Below, piece after piece: positions 37,825 to 47,895 of a DNA stretch of 64,000 nt; within the stretch, counting starts at the first letter, position 1, and each line of letters starts with the position of its first letter. Source of the stretch: Iodobacter ciconiae (lineage in GTDB: Bacteria > Pseudomonadota > Gammaproteobacteria > Burkholderiales > Chitinibacteraceae); contig NZ_CP034433.1 of assembly GCF_003952345.1 (NCBI RefSeq), positions 124,001-188,000 of the forward strand, given 5' to 3'. The notes below the pieces were generated by a model. That model saw only the letters and a program-made list of their open reading frames with translations. It was not told where the DNA came from and did not search any database. The translations under genes were made by a program, and so were the position numbers.

Positions 37825-37998
37825 CCTCTACTTTTGAGTGAGCTTAAAAATGGGGGGATTACCCCGGTAGATGGGTTGGGCGGCAATATGGGCATGAGCT
37901 ACACCTACTTGAGACATGTTATGACTGTACTGATAATTGTGGCGCTGCCAACCACTGCCGCAACTGTAAACGATGCCCACGTAGCCAAGCTTTGAGAG

Positions 37999-38058
37999 CC
38001 CCCTGTACCAGGATAGTTGAGATACTCCCTTTTTAGGGATTCCGACTTACTCAGGGGG
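37999..38058 (+). mobile_element. Solo left-end fragment of the IS at 17306
   Basis: About 60 bp nearly identical to 17302-17360 (CCAGGATAGTTGAGATACTC and the closing CAGGGGG) with no transposase following, so it is a decayed or recombined end. Confidence 0.7.
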
Positions 38059-38367
38059 TAAAGCCAGTCACGGGCACATAAAGTTACTTTTACACTATCG
38101 CGACAACGGTGGACAAAGGAATGTTGTGACGATTTGAACTGCTTTCTGTGCCGAATTAATCTGCTCTCAGCGCAGCAGATAATGTAACTCCGTCTCCTTT
38201 TAGGCTGCTCTGCAGAACTAGATCTCAAGTAAAATCAATGACTTACGAATCATCTAGTGTCGCCATCGAAGTGCAAGGTGCAAGTCGCGCAGGGAGAGCG
38301 CACGTATGTGTCCAAAAAGCAGCTTTATTTGTCCGTGACTGAAAGCGTGGTTAGGTAGTATATGTTA

Positions 38368-38736
38368 CTAACCCCTACTTACGATTGCATCATTTAAGGC
38401 TGTAATAACATCTTCTATATAAGCTTTTTCTTCACTTACTAATGCTTGGTTCTCGCCAGCCGATGTGTTTAAGATTACTGAATATTGTGTTTTTGCACCT
38501 AACCAAGCGCTAATACCAAGTACGATTAGAATGCAGCCAAGACCAAATACCCAACCACTACCAAATAAACATAATAACCCGATGACTATTAGAAAAATTG
38601 AGCCTCCCCTTTGAGGTTCAGTAATACCAGATTTTACTGATGTAACGTTACTCATTGCATATGTTTGGTCGTTTACAATAAAGCGACTATTACTAACACT
38701 GACATTTTCTTGATTGAAAAATATTTTTTCGTCCAT
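38368..38736 (-). CDS. DUF6232-like small membrane protein
   Basis: 122 residues from ATG 38736 (AAGG upstream). An N-terminal beta-rich part (VSNSRFIVNDQTYAMSNVTSV) precedes two adjacent membrane helices (FLIVIGLLCLFGSGWVFGLG, CILIVLGISAWLG) and a C-terminal soluble part with a helix. The arrangement matches DUF6232 proteins, of unknown function, often found near secretion effectors. It is downstream of the PAAR-metallopeptidase and its neighbour on the same strand but behind a terminator. Confidence 0.65.
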   Translation of the reverse strand: MDEKIFFNQENVSVSNSRFIVNDQTYAMSNVTSVKSGITEPQRGGSIFLIVIGLLCLFGSGWVFGLGCILIVLGISAWLGAKTQYSVILNTSAGENQALVSEEKAYIEDVITALNDAIVSRG

Positions 38737-38825
38737 GTTGAAACCTTTCTTAAGTTTAAAGATGCAAATGGCTAACAAGAGATAGGCACCCTAAAACGGT
38801 AGAAAAACCACCATCTTGGGTGTAT

Positions 38826-38857
38826 AAAAACGCCCCCCTGTAAGACCTTGCGGGGCG
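38826..38857 (-). terminator. Rho-independent terminator downstream of the effector-side gene at 38875
   Basis: Read on the minus strand: CGCCCC...GGGGCG stem followed by TTTTT, 18 bp after the stop of the gene ending at 38875. Confidence 0.7.
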
Positions 38858-38874
38858 CGGCCTGAAGTATTTTT

Positions 38875-39378
38875 TTACTTAAACAGCCTTTGCCAAAAGG
38901 TAGATTCTTTGTGGGCATTTAATGGCTCTAGAGTGCAACTGCCTTGGCCGTTTGTTTTTGTAAGGAAAGGCTGATTGCTTGCTGTTTTCATTAAACAAAA
39001 GTTAATGCGTGCGACAAAGTCTTCTGTAGCAATATCAGCAGAATAAGGGCGGGAAAATTCTAGTTTTTTTCCTATGGATTGTTCTTCCGCTAGTGTGGCT
39101 TTGTCGTATGCAATGCAAGTTTGCGTGGTACTCGGTGTGATTGTTGGTGTCTTGTAGTATACCCCCCACACTTCAGTCGTTGGGCCTCCAATGTCGTAGA
39201 CCAAAATGCTTACCGAAACCTTTGGGGGGAGAGCTTTTGTGGTTGGTAGAATGAAGAAGCAAGGCACGTCTTCTTTCAAAATGGCGTTTGCATCAGCATC
39301 AAAAGGCTTTGAATAAGCAAGGATGGGTAAACTAAATACACTGTAGGTTACCGCTAATAAGAGATACTTTACCTTCAT
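38875..39378 (-). CDS. Secreted hypothetical protein, probable immunity partner of the metallopeptidase effector
   Basis: 167 residues from ATG 39378, with a signal peptide (MKVKYLLLAVTYSVFSLPIL) and four cysteines in the mature part. It starts 2 bp after the stop of the metallopeptidase-like gene, so the two are translationally linked. Position and secretion fit a periplasmic immunity protein. I recognise no family, so the role is inferred. Confidence 0.6.
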   Translation of the reverse strand: MKVKYLLLAVTYSVFSLPILAYSKPFDADANAILKEDVPCFFILPTTKALPPKVSVSILVYDIGGPTTEVWGVYYKTPTITPSTTQTCIAYDKATLAEEQSIGKKLEFSRPYSADIATEDFVARINFCLMKTASNQPFLTKTNGQGSCTLEPLNAHKESTFWQRLFK

Positions 39379-39380
39379 AT

Positions 39381-40610
39381 TTATTGCCAATGTATTTTGC
39401 CTGTTGTGGTAGGGAGTAACGCTGGATTCTTTGGGTTTTCGAGAAACGAGCTTAGGGTAAATCGCAGTTTGGGAAGCCTTTTTAGGCTGTCAGCATGTCC
39501 TTTTCGCTTTGTGCCTTCTAAATAAACTGCATCAAAGTAATGTGCTATTAATTGCCCTTGTTGTTCCATGTTAAATTGTTCTATGACCTTGCCTGTGTCT
39601 TCGCCTTCAAGGTCATAATGATAAGCGGGGGCTGCACCGTCATATCCGCCCCTTAGTTTAATATCCATAGCATAAAACTTTACGTCATAGCCTAGTTGGT
39701 ATTGCCAAACATGTGTCAGTTCATGAATTAGCCAAACTTTATCTCTCTCTCTTTCGGTAGAAAAGTCGGGTTTATAGCCATTTTCTGTATTTGGCATATA
39801 AATTTCACCGTTGGGAGTCATTGCAATTCCCGTTTTAGTTGGCTGACCAAATAAACCGCCTCGGTGAATTTTTACTAAAGCGTAATTAATTGAATCTTTA
39901 AAGACCAGTTTTGCAAGGGCAATTTCTCCGGCGGTGAGTGGCCTAGATTCTCCCTCCTTCAGTGTTACTTCAACTGTAGAGTCAGGGACTCTATTTGTTG
40001 CAATATTTTGTATGAATGTTTCAAAGCCTGGCGGAAGGCTTCGGCCTCCAGTTTCACACATATAATCGGCGTGGCTTTCACAGCAGTACACTATTTCAGG
40101 ATAAAACTCTGCGTGAGTGATGGCTGTTGCGCACTCTGTACTAATCCGTTATGCTTTACCTTCTGCATCTGTCTTACCTTCAATGATTGTGCCGTCTTCT
40201 AGAGTGAGCTTATAGGCGGTCTCTGCTAAAACACTACGGTTCGGCATCAAGAATCTTATTTGCTCATCAAAGGCTTTCGGGGCAATGGCCGCTATAGCCT
40301 TACCTGCGTTGCTGGATGCTCCTGAAGAGGCTGCACCGCTGCCTTCATACGAGCGCCCGACCTCCGGCATAGATGATATTAGAACAGCCCCACACGAAGT
40401 TTTATGCCCCTCTAATGCAACGGGTTTACCGCCAACATTCCACGAGGGGTCTCCCTCAATAATGGGGCAAACACCGTGGCCAGGAATAGGGCAACTAACT
40501 TTGTCCCCAAGAAGAGCAACAGGCTTGCCAAACATATTGCTTGTTGATGCAGCACTTACCACGACACCGCCGTGGCTGGTTTGGTCGCCTAAACGTATTA
40601 CTCTTTTCAT
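39381..40610 (-). pseudogene. PAAR-zinc metallopeptidase effector split by a nonsense codon
   Basis: One frame runs from 40610 to 39381 with a single internal TAA at 40151-40149. The first part (153 residues) is a PAAR domain (GDQTSHGGVVVSAAS; EGHKTSCGAVLIS) ending LEDGTIIEGKTDAEGKA. Across the stop the frame continues RISTECATAITHAEFYPE, which is the usual continuation after a GKTQR-type linker, so CAA (Gln) to TAA is likely. The second part has a zinc-protease HELTHVWQYQLG motif (HExxH) and would be the toxic domain. As written, only the PAAR part can be made unless readthrough or reinitiation occurs. Confidence 0.8.
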
Positions 40611-40819
40611 TAATGCTGCCTATGAGGGACCAAGATTAGATTGTTAACCTTAATCTTTGCTTACTAGGCATACAATAAGAGGTAGGGTGTATTGGCTAGG
40701 TAAGCTGACGTAATTAATGCATATCGTGTTTGCTTTGCTTATGCAAGGTTTTTTAATTGAACTGGTTTTTTTGTAAGGAATGTTGCTATTGTTGGGCCTA
40801 AAATGGCTTTTTTAGGCAT

Positions 40820-40856
40820 AAAAAAAGCCACTTAGATTTCTCTAAGTGGCTGATTT
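40820..40856 (-). terminator. Rho-independent terminator (minus strand)
   Basis: Perfect GCCACTTAGA-GAAA-TCTAAGTGGC stem followed on the minus strand by TTTTTTT. It lies upstream of the PAAR gene and would end transcripts coming from the HTH remnant side. Confidence 0.75.
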
Positions 40857-41029
40857 CATTGCTTTATACTGGTGGTGGGGCAGCAACTGGAATCCAAACA
40901 GTTCTATATTCTGTAGATCGCTGTAGCAAGGTGTAGCTAGCTAGATCAATTTGCCAGATTATAACAGCTCATTTGCTAGCTGATACGCCATTTCGGCTAT
41001 TTTTATATTGAATTATTGCCTTGCGGCGG

Positions 41030-41275
41030 CTACCAAAATCCATCCATGTTCTTCAGTAAGGAAGTAGGCGTAGCTAGGTGTAGCAAACTGCTGATAGCTA
41101 GAGCAATCAGAGCTTCATAGCTTAGAACTTCCAAGCCCTTGCGTGCGACCAAATTGAGTAGTTTGAGTGATGGGCCGTTCGGGTGTTTTTGACCTTGCTC
41201 CCACTTTTTAACGGTGGAAGGACTGGTGTTTAGAAAAGCAGCAAACACGGACGACTGACTGGCACGACAAGCTCA
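41030..41275 (-). pseudogene. Xre/NadS-like helix-turn-helix antitoxin remnant
   Basis: Decodes to SQSSVFAAFLNTSPSTVKKW then EQGQKHPNGPSLKLLNLVAR, the recognisable HTH and C-terminal part of HigA/NadS-type antitoxins. The N-terminal half is missing (stop codons upstream), the C-terminus is out of register, and no toxin partner is present. Confidence 0.6.
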
Positions 41276-41857
41276 GCCTAAGGTAGAAACTGATGGGAAT
41301 CAGCTAGTTTTGCTTTGAAAATAGGCATTAGGCAAGCTTGGTGGATAGTCGTACACAACGCATTGTAAATTTATTATTGGGAATGAGAGTTATTTTCTTT
41401 TATTAATGGTATTATTATCAGTCCTCTAAAAGGGGCAAATTAGGGTAGTCCTGCCAACTTAAGCCGTTTAACTCAGCAAAACTCAAATCTTGAGCGACGA
41501 AAAGCACTGCACAATAAAAACGACTTGCATGCTCTGTACAAAAACAAGCTTTGTTCGGTTATTTTCTTAAGTTGATAGGGTTGATGATTGGTGTGGAGTA
41601 CCATTAATTTAAAAATATAGATTTGCACAGTTATGTGTCTTAGTAGTGATGTTGTTTTTTATTGTTTTATATTTTCGGGTTATTTTGTTGCGATGCCGAT
41701 TAGGATTTAATTTTCATGCCAATATTGTGCTCAATTTCGATATTTTAAATTAGAATAAAATTGCTATTCTTAAATAAAAGTAAATGTCTATTGTAAAAAG
41801 TTAATTGTTGATTTAATTTTACTATAAGCAATGCCTCTAAAGTTGAAAGGTTATTTT
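41276..41857. other. AT-rich region upstream of the rhs gene
   Basis: About 580 bp with no credible gene. It should hold the rhs promoter. The AT richness continues into the first part of rhs. Confidence 0.4.
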
Positions 41858-44800
41858 ATGAAAGATTGGAAAGTCGTTTTCTGTTTTTTTATGGTGACGT
41901 GCTTTAATGCTATGGCTGCACCTAAAGCTATTAATCCGTCAGAAATAAATGAACTTATTTCTAACGGATATGGTGATATTGACCATGTTGATCCATTTAA
42001 TGGCGTTTTGACTATTAAGCATCAGGACGTTTTTATTCGAGGGAATGGTGGATTAGATATTGTAGTCAATAGAAATTATAGTACTCAATATTTAAATCCA
42101 GTTGCTGGTCCTGAGGATAATAGTCGTGTCATTTCTGCTGATGATCGATGGATTGGAATGGGGTATGGTTGGACACTAAATGTTGCCCCTAAGCTATATA
42201 TTCCAGGAAATGCAATAGATAATAATCCTAGAGTGGATTTTTCGATCAATAAGCTTTGTCAAAAGCAGGCATGGCATCCAGCTAGAGATTCATATGAATA
42301 TTTAATTGTTGATTTGGAAGGTAAGACCAAAAAAATGTTCCCCGCTGAATCTGGTGTTGCAAACTCTTTAGATAATTGGAGGCTAAGTTGTGAAGGGGAA
42401 AATAACTCTCTATTGTTGCAAGATCCTAGTGGATTAGCATATCAGCTTACGAAAGTAAATAAAGTTTATGGCTCCCATGGTGGTTCATCCTCTGGTGAGC
42501 AGACATCCATGGCAGTTTTGATACAAGCAGAAAAAATTTATGATAAAAATGGAAATTGGTTAAAGATTGAGTATGAAAATACTTTAGTCAAAAATATAAA
42601 ATCTAAAGAAGGTGCTTTCGTTAGTTTTCAATATACTAATAATAAAAATGGTATTGCAAGACTTGCATCAATTGAAACGTCTTTAGGTGTTTGGAAGTAT
42701 TCATATGCAGAAAGTACATTGTCACCATATTTTTATGTCCCATATTACGGTTACTTATCTAAAGTGCAACGTCCTGATGGACAAGAATATCAATTTTCAT
42801 ATTGGGATGAAACGTCACACCCTGAAAATCATTTGGCAGGTGGAAACCCTGCAAATGACGATGCTGCTAGGTCTGGGCGTTTAAAAAAAATGTTGCTTCC
42901 TGAAGGAGGAGGGATTAGTTTCGATTATAGTTTTGAGCGTAATTATAGAGCATACTTATGGCCATATCAGGTTCCAGATAATATTCATGATTTTAATTCA
43001 GTATTTATCCCTATAATTCAAGAGTCAAAAGTGGTAAAGCGAGTATTGGATAATGTTGGGGAGTGGATCTACCAGTATAAACCAGCAACGCAAAAAGAAA
43101 GTGGTCAGTATGATGTAACAACTGTTATTAGTCCTAACCAGATAGTTAAGTATAAACATATTGGGATTAATTATTTTTGGCGGCCTGATTTGAATTCCTT
43201 GTTTTCGCCACCAGTTCAAGGTGCGTGGAAAGTAGGACTGCTTGTAGAAAAAAAAGTAGGTGATAATTATACTGAAGAGTATGAATGGGATTCTATTTTG
43301 CACAATAGCAATTGGTATTCTATGGTGACGGGGGAGGGGACTGTAGGAATTGCTGATAACCCAGTTAGATTGCCACTATTGAAGAATAAAAATATTACGA
43401 TTAATGGCATAAAATCTAGCACTGCATATGACTACGATCAGTTTGGAAGGATTGTTAAAGAAAGTGAGCAAGGTTTTGGTAGAAAGACTAGGACTGTTGG
43501 ATATGATGCAGATTTAATTAAGCGCTTTGTTTTTAATGCGGTAAAAAGACAGGTTGTGAGCAGCCCTCAACAACAAGATATGTTTATTGAGCGCGAGTTT
43601 GATATTGGTACTGGTAGAGTATTAAGTGAAAATAATAATGGGGTATTTACAAAGTTCACCAGATATCCTAGTGGAGATATTTCTACTAAGACAGATGCAA
43701 ATCAGAGAGTGACCTATTTTAATAATTACAAGCGAGGTATTGCCCAGCAGGAAGTTTGGCCTGTGGCTGAGATGGATAATATTATTATCTCTCGTGAAGT
43801 TGATGATTCAGGCAATATTAAATCTGAAACAGATGGTAGAGAATTTACAACGCGTTACACTTTTGATGGAATAAACAGGCCAACAGGTATTTACACGCCT
43901 ATTCATAATCCCGCGCTTATTACATGGGGGAAAGATTTAAAAATTGAGTCTAAGGGAAGTGATACTAAAACTACCTTTTTTGATGGCTTTGGTCGCGCAA
44001 TTAAAAATGAACATAATGGTGTTGTTATTCATAGTCGTTTTGATTCTTTAGGAAGGAAGATTTTTCAGTCCTACCCTAATTCGGAAAAAGGAGAGTCAGT
44101 AGAATATGATGCCCTTAATCGTCCTGTAAAAAGAACACATGGAGACGGGTCTTGGCAACGATGGGATTATGAACGCGGTGCTGGTAATAGGGTTGATGAG
44201 ACGAATGAGCGTGGTTTTGTTATCCAGCGATATTATCAAAGCTATGGCAATCCGCTTGACACGCAACTTATTGCAGTAAATAGCGTAGATTTACCATCGG
44301 CAAATATTGTTATTAATCGTAATCTGCAAAATCAGATTACAAGTGTTAGCCAAAACGGTCGCACCCGTAGCTATGAATATGATAAACACTTTTTCTTAAA
44401 AAAACGTATTGATCCCGAAATCGGAGCTACGACGTTTGGGCGTGATAATCTTGGAAATATGATATCTCGTCAGGTTGGTAATTTGGGTGTTACTCGCTAT
44501 GAATATGACTTTCAAAATAGGCTAAAGAAGGTTGTTTATCCCAATAGTGCTCCTGCTAATTATGAATATGATGAAAATTCTAATATCTTAAGTATGGCAG
44601 TTGGTTCATCGCTTCGCCATTACACATATGATGCTAATAATAATTTAGAAACAGAGCGCGTAGGTACGGGTGATAAATGGCTGGATTCCAAGTATAGCTA
44701 CAACGCTAACGATGCCCGCAGCAGCCTGACTTACCCAAATGGCCGAGTAGTTCAGTTTGATCCAGATGCTTTTGGCCGGCCAACCCGTATCGGTGAGGCT

Positions 44801-46618
44801 GTTCCAGGCATTTGGTATCACCCCAATGGCGTAGTGCAAGCTATGACTTATGCCAATGGTGTGGCTCAAACACAAACCTTGGACGATAGACAGTGGATTA
44901 AAACCATTCAGGTAGGCCGTGGTGGCACTGGCGGTTGTGGTGGCTCACCTACGCCACCAGCCAATTTAAGTAATAAGCCAGAAATCATCCGTCAGAATGA
45001 CGGCAACTATATCTATGTGGGCAATGGCTATTACGATGCCCAATTGGTAAAGCTAAGCTACGCGATGATCCCGCTGGATGATGACTTAATTATTCCTGTG
45101 CCTGCCATCCCAGCAAATGCGTTATCTCCTGCCCAGCTTGCACAAGGTTTGCCATTAGCAGGAAATTCGGCCCGCGATATTAATGGCAATTTAAACCCAA
45201 CACCATGCAATGTAGCCGCAGGGGGCACACTCTACGCCAACCGCAGTTATGGTTATGATGGCGTAGGTAATGTTAAAAACATCCGCGATAGCGTTCGCCC
45301 GGAAGCGAATCGCGATCTGGATTACGATGCAATTGATCGCTTGGTAGTGGCTAATGGTAGCTGGGGGGCTGGTAGCATTGCTTACGATGGCAACGGCAAT
45401 ATCACTAGCCAGACTTTTGGCAGCTACAAGCTGAATTATGTTTACGATGCAGCCAGCCAAAAGCTTAGTAGTACCAGCGGTGCGCAGACAGGGAGTTATC
45501 AGTACGACGTTTACGGCAACATTACTAAGCGCGGTACAGGGCAAAGCTATAGCTATGATGATGCCGGTAATATGGCTTTCATCAATAAAGGCGCAGCCAA
45601 TGCCGTGGCTTACACTTATGACGCCAAAGGTTGGCGAGTACGCAGCCTTGGCCCCAATCTGGATAGCCAGCAAGTTCATATCGGCAACAACTTAGTTAGT
45701 GAATACGACAATATTAAAAAAGGCTGGCTCGATCACCTCTACCTCGGTAATCAAAAAGTAGCTGACTGGACATGGGATAAGGATGGCACGCAAAAGTTAG
45801 AGTTTTTCCATGCAGACCCAGCCGGGTCGCCCATGTTGGCAACCGATACTGCAGGTGTCGTGCTATGGGCAGCCAATTATTATCCTTATGGCTACAAGCT
45901 TGCAGGGGGCGGGGCAGGGGAAAAGAACAAGCAATGGTTTGGTGGCAAACCGCAAGACGATGAAAGTGGCCTGCAATACTTCGGTGCCCGCTATTACGAT
46001 CCGGTTATTGGCCGCTTTATGGCAATGGATCCAGTGGATTGGCAGGAGTCGAATCCGTTTCATTCGTTTAATAGTTATGCGTATGCGAATAATAACCCTT
46101 GGCGATATGTGGATCCGGATGGGAGGGTGCCTGTTGATACGATTTGGGATGTTGCTAACGTAATTTACGATCTCGGGAAAATTGCAGTTGGAGCAGTAAC
46201 TGGCAATTCAGCGATGGTGGCTTCGGGCACTGTAGATCTAGCCGCTGATTTAGTAGCGACAGCAATCCCTTATGTTCCTGCCGGTGCGAGTAAGGTTGTA
46301 GGTGGATTGAATAAGGTACCAAATCCATTTGGCAAAGCTGGTGGTCCACAACATCGAGCTAAAGTTAAAGAAATTGTTGATGATATTGAATCTCGTGGGT
46401 TAGTAGCTGGGCAAGAGCACCTAGTGAGGACCCCTAGCGGTAATAAATCGCGCCGTTTCGTTGATGTGGTTGCGAGGGATAAAAAAGGTGATGTTGTGGA
46501 GATGCACCAAGTAGGTCGCCAAACTAAGGGGGGGAACCCAGTTTCTCGCGAAGTAAAAGCATTGGATGATATTCAAGGAGCAAGCAATGTTCGACCACAA
46601 TATCACCCTTATAACTGA
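41858..46618 (+). CDS. RHS/YD-repeat protein with C-terminal polymorphic toxin domain
   Basis: 1586 residues from ATG 41858 (GAAAGG upstream), with a signal peptide (MKDWKVVFCFFMVTCFNAMA). Many YD repeats follow (for example YDQFGRI, YDALNRPVKRTH, YEYDENSNI). The core ends with the Rhs boundary motif YFGARYYDPVIGRFMAMDPV and VDPDGRVPV at about residue 1425. The variable tail (about 160 residues, RRFVDVVARDKKGDVVEMHQ and VGRQTKGG) is probably the toxin, with a possible PD-(D/E)xK-like pattern. Base composition changes near 44650, from AT-rich to higher GC, then back in the tail, indicating mosaic origin. Confidence 0.88.
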   Translation: MKDWKVVFCFFMVTCFNAMAAPKAINPSEINELISNGYGDIDHVDPFNGVLTIKHQDVFIRGNGGLDIVVNRNYSTQYLNPVAGPEDNSRVISADDRWIGMGYGWTLNVAPKLYIPGNAIDNNPRVDFSINKLCQKQAWHPARDSYEYLIVDLEGKTKKMFPAESGVANSLDNWRLSCEGENNSLLLQDPSGLAYQLTKVNKVYGSHGGSSSGEQTSMAVLIQAEKIYDKNGNWLKIEYENTLVKNIKSKEGAFVSFQYTNNKNGIARLASIETSLGVWKYSYAESTLSPYFYVPYYGYLSKVQRPDGQEYQFSYWDETSHPENHLAGGNPANDDAARSGRLKKMLLPEGGGISFDYSFERNYRAYLWPYQVPDNIHDFNSVFIPIIQESKVVKRVLDNVGEWIYQYKPATQKESGQYDVTTVISPNQIVKYKHIGINYFWRPDLNSLFSPPVQGAWKVGLLVEKKVGDNYTEEYEWDSILHNSNWYSMVTGEGTVGIADNPVRLPLLKNKNITINGIKSSTAYDYDQFGRIVKESEQGFGRKTRTVGYDADLIKRFVFNAVKRQVVSSPQQQDMFIEREFDIGTGRVLSENNNGVFTKFTRYPSGDISTKTDANQRVTYFNNYKRGIAQQEVWPVAEMDNIIISREVDDSGNIKSETDGREFTTRYTFDGINRPTGIYTPIHNPALITWGKDLKIESKGSDTKTTFFDGFGRAIKNEHNGVVIHSRFDSLGRKIFQSYPNSEKGESVEYDALNRPVKRTHGDGSWQRWDYERGAGNRVDETNERGFVIQRYYQSYGNPLDTQLIAVNSVDLPSANIVINRNLQNQITSVSQNGRTRSYEYDKHFFLKKRIDPEIGATTFGRDNLGNMISRQVGNLGVTRYEYDFQNRLKKVVYPNSAPANYEYDENSNILSMAVGSSLRHYTYDANNNLETERVGTGDKWLDSKYSYNANDARSSLTYPNGRVVQFDPDAFGRPTRIGEAVPGIWYHPNGVVQAMTYANGVAQTQTLDDRQWIKTIQVGRGGTGGCGGSPTPPANLSNKPEIIRQNDGNYIYVGNGYYDAQLVKLSYAMIPLDDDLIIPVPAIPANALSPAQLAQGLPLAGNSARDINGNLNPTPCNVAAGGTLYANRSYGYDGVGNVKNIRDSVRPEANRDLDYDAIDRLVVANGSWGAGSIAYDGNGNITSQTFGSYKLNYVYDAASQKLSSTSGAQTGSYQYDVYGNITKRGTGQSYSYDDAGNMAFINKGAANAVAYTYDAKGWRVRSLGPNLDSQQVHIGNNLVSEYDNIKKGWLDHLYLGNQKVADWTWDKDGTQKLEFFHADPAGSPMLATDTAGVVLWAANYYPYGYKLAGGGAGEKNKQWFGGKPQDDESGLQYFGARYYDPVIGRFMAMDPVDWQESNPFHSFNSYAYANNNPWRYVDPDGRVPVDTIWDVANVIYDLGKIAVGAVTGNSAMVASGTVDLAADLVATAIPYVPAGASKVVGGLNKVPNPFGKAGGPQHRAKVKEIVDDIESRGLVAGQEHLVRTPSGNKSRRFVDVVARDKKGDVVEMHQVGRQTKGGNPVSREVKALDDIQGASNVRPQYHPYN

Positions 46619-46626
46619 GGTCTGTC

Positions 46627-47124
46627 ATGGGTAAACAAGTAAATTTTTATCTAACACCGTCTGATTTTCTTGGTGTAAAAACGCTAATTGATACAATTGA
46701 ACCATGCTTTATTTTGCACAGCAGGTCTAAATCGAATGAGCCATTGATTGTTGATGATTTCGCAGTGAGGGATGGTGAGGATGATTGGCTTTTTTATTAT
46801 TTGGTGCGGCAATGTGACATCCTTGACGTTAAAATGAGAGCTGTACCTAGTCAAGGGTATTGGGTTATTGATGAAACACACTCACCAGTTATTGAATTAA
46901 ATAAATGCTTTTTTAATGAAAATACATTAGGGCGAGGGCGAATTTATTTTAATGAGAAATACTACAACGACAACTCTGTTTTAATTCAAAAGCCTGACGC
47001 TTTCAAAATATGGGCGAATGCTATATTGCGCCATGTCAGGAAAAAACTAATAAGGAAGGATGACTTTTATTGGGGTGAAGAAGCCAGTCTATTATCAAAT
47101 GCTTCTCGATGTAAAATAAGATAA
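46627..47124 (+). CDS. Putative immunity protein for the Rhs toxin
   Basis: 165 residues without signal peptide, 8 bp after the rhs stop, same strand, and AT-rich like the toxin tail. Cytoplasmic location fits protection from a nuclease toxin. It contains conserved-looking acidic and aromatic residues (DDWLFYYLVRQCDILDV) but I recognise no immunity family. The assignment rests on position. Confidence 0.6.
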   Translation: MGKQVNFYLTPSDFLGVKTLIDTIEPCFILHSRSKSNEPLIVDDFAVRDGEDDWLFYYLVRQCDILDVKMRAVPSQGYWVIDETHSPVIELNKCFFNENTLGRGRIYFNEKYYNDNSVLIQKPDAFKIWANAILRHVRKKLIRKDDFYWGEEASLLSNASRCKIR

Positions 47125-47466
47125 TTTAAAAGTGAGTTAAAAAAATGAAACCGTGGTCAGACCACGGTTAATTGGGGTAATTGGGGCGATTATTTTTTTA
47201 TTAACTGATAATAACTGGGGTCATAACTGGGGTCAGAGTAAATTTAAATTCATTGCCTTTGACATCATAAAAATGGGACAGCGAATGCTTAAGTTATTCC
47301 TAGGTGGAATTTTGGAACAGACCACGGTTAATAGGGTTAATTATTTTATTTTAACTGTGGTCTGGCCCCAATTCTGCTACAGATCTGAATACTCCGACTT
47401 GTAATGCACTACCTGCCTATAACGCTGTCCCTGCACCATATTATGTGATGTTGGTGAACTAAATAT
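47125..47466. repeat. Remnant repeat region with GACCACGG palindromes and direct repeat
   Basis: Contains a perfect palindrome ACCGTGGTC-A-GACCACGGT (47150-47168) and an inverted pair CAGACCACGGTTAA (47318-47331) with TTAACTGTGGTCTG (47351-47364), plus GGGGTCAGAGTAAATTT-type sequence. A 20-bp direct repeat starts at 47125 and again at 47844, bracketing this region and the first small secreted gene. It looks like decayed mobile DNA; no gene is seen. Confidence 0.55.
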
Positions 47467-47493
47467 ATGATATTAAAATCAAGTGGATTAAAA

Positions 47494-47835
47494 ATGTTAC
47501 TCCCTAATTTTTTAAAGGTTGTATTGGCTTTGTTTATGTTTGGTTTTTTTTCATTGACCTATGCAGGAACCCAAAAAGGCACTGTAGCAGCTATTACTAA
47601 ACGATCAACTGATGGACTTCTTTATTTTACTTTGAATGGCCCTGCCACAGGCAAGCCAGCCTGTGCTTCATGGCCATATTGGATGATTAAAGATGAGAAT
47701 TCAATGTCTGGAATGCAGCAATTGGCATTGATATTAATGGCCAAAAAATCAGCCAGTGTTGTCACTGTACATGGCACCGGTACATGCGAGCGCTGGGGGG
47801 ATGGTGAAGATGTATATAGTATTGTTTTTGAGTGA
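47494..47835 (+). CDS. Small secreted paralog 1 of cysteine-containing array
   Basis: 113 residues from ATG 47494 (an in-frame start at 47467 is also possible), signal peptide (cleavage near LTYAGT). The mature part has a cysteine after GKPA, then a helix (QQLALILMAKKSA) and VVTVHGTGTCERW, the shared layout of the array. No known domain. It lies after the Rhs/immunity genes, so a linked toxin-defence or adhesin-like role is possible but unproven. Confidence 0.6.
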   Translation: MLLPNFLKVVLALFMFGFFSLTYAGTQKGTVAAITKRSTDGLLYFTLNGPATGKPACASWPYWMIKDENSMSGMQQLALILMAKKSASVVTVHGTGTCERWGDGEDVYSIVFE

Positions 47836-47895
47836 GTGGGTTGTTTAAAAGTGAGTTAAAAAATAATTCATATTTAATTTACAGGTGCTTTCGTT

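Larger units (their letters stand above)
36671..37863 (+). mobile_element. IS3-family insertion sequence, copy 1
   Basis: About 1193 bp from GGTAATCCCCC to GGGGGGATTACC, with related ends containing AAGTAGA and TTTTTAAG. It contains overlapping orfA and orfB. The second copy at 50034-51227 has identical encoded proteins and differs by one C in the left-end C run. No target duplication is visible at either end. Confidence 0.88.

Noticed and set aside
40860..40990. tRNA-like 3' end (CCACCACCA on the minus strand)
   Set aside because: No acceptor or T-arm pairing could be built; no GGTTCGAATCC motif.
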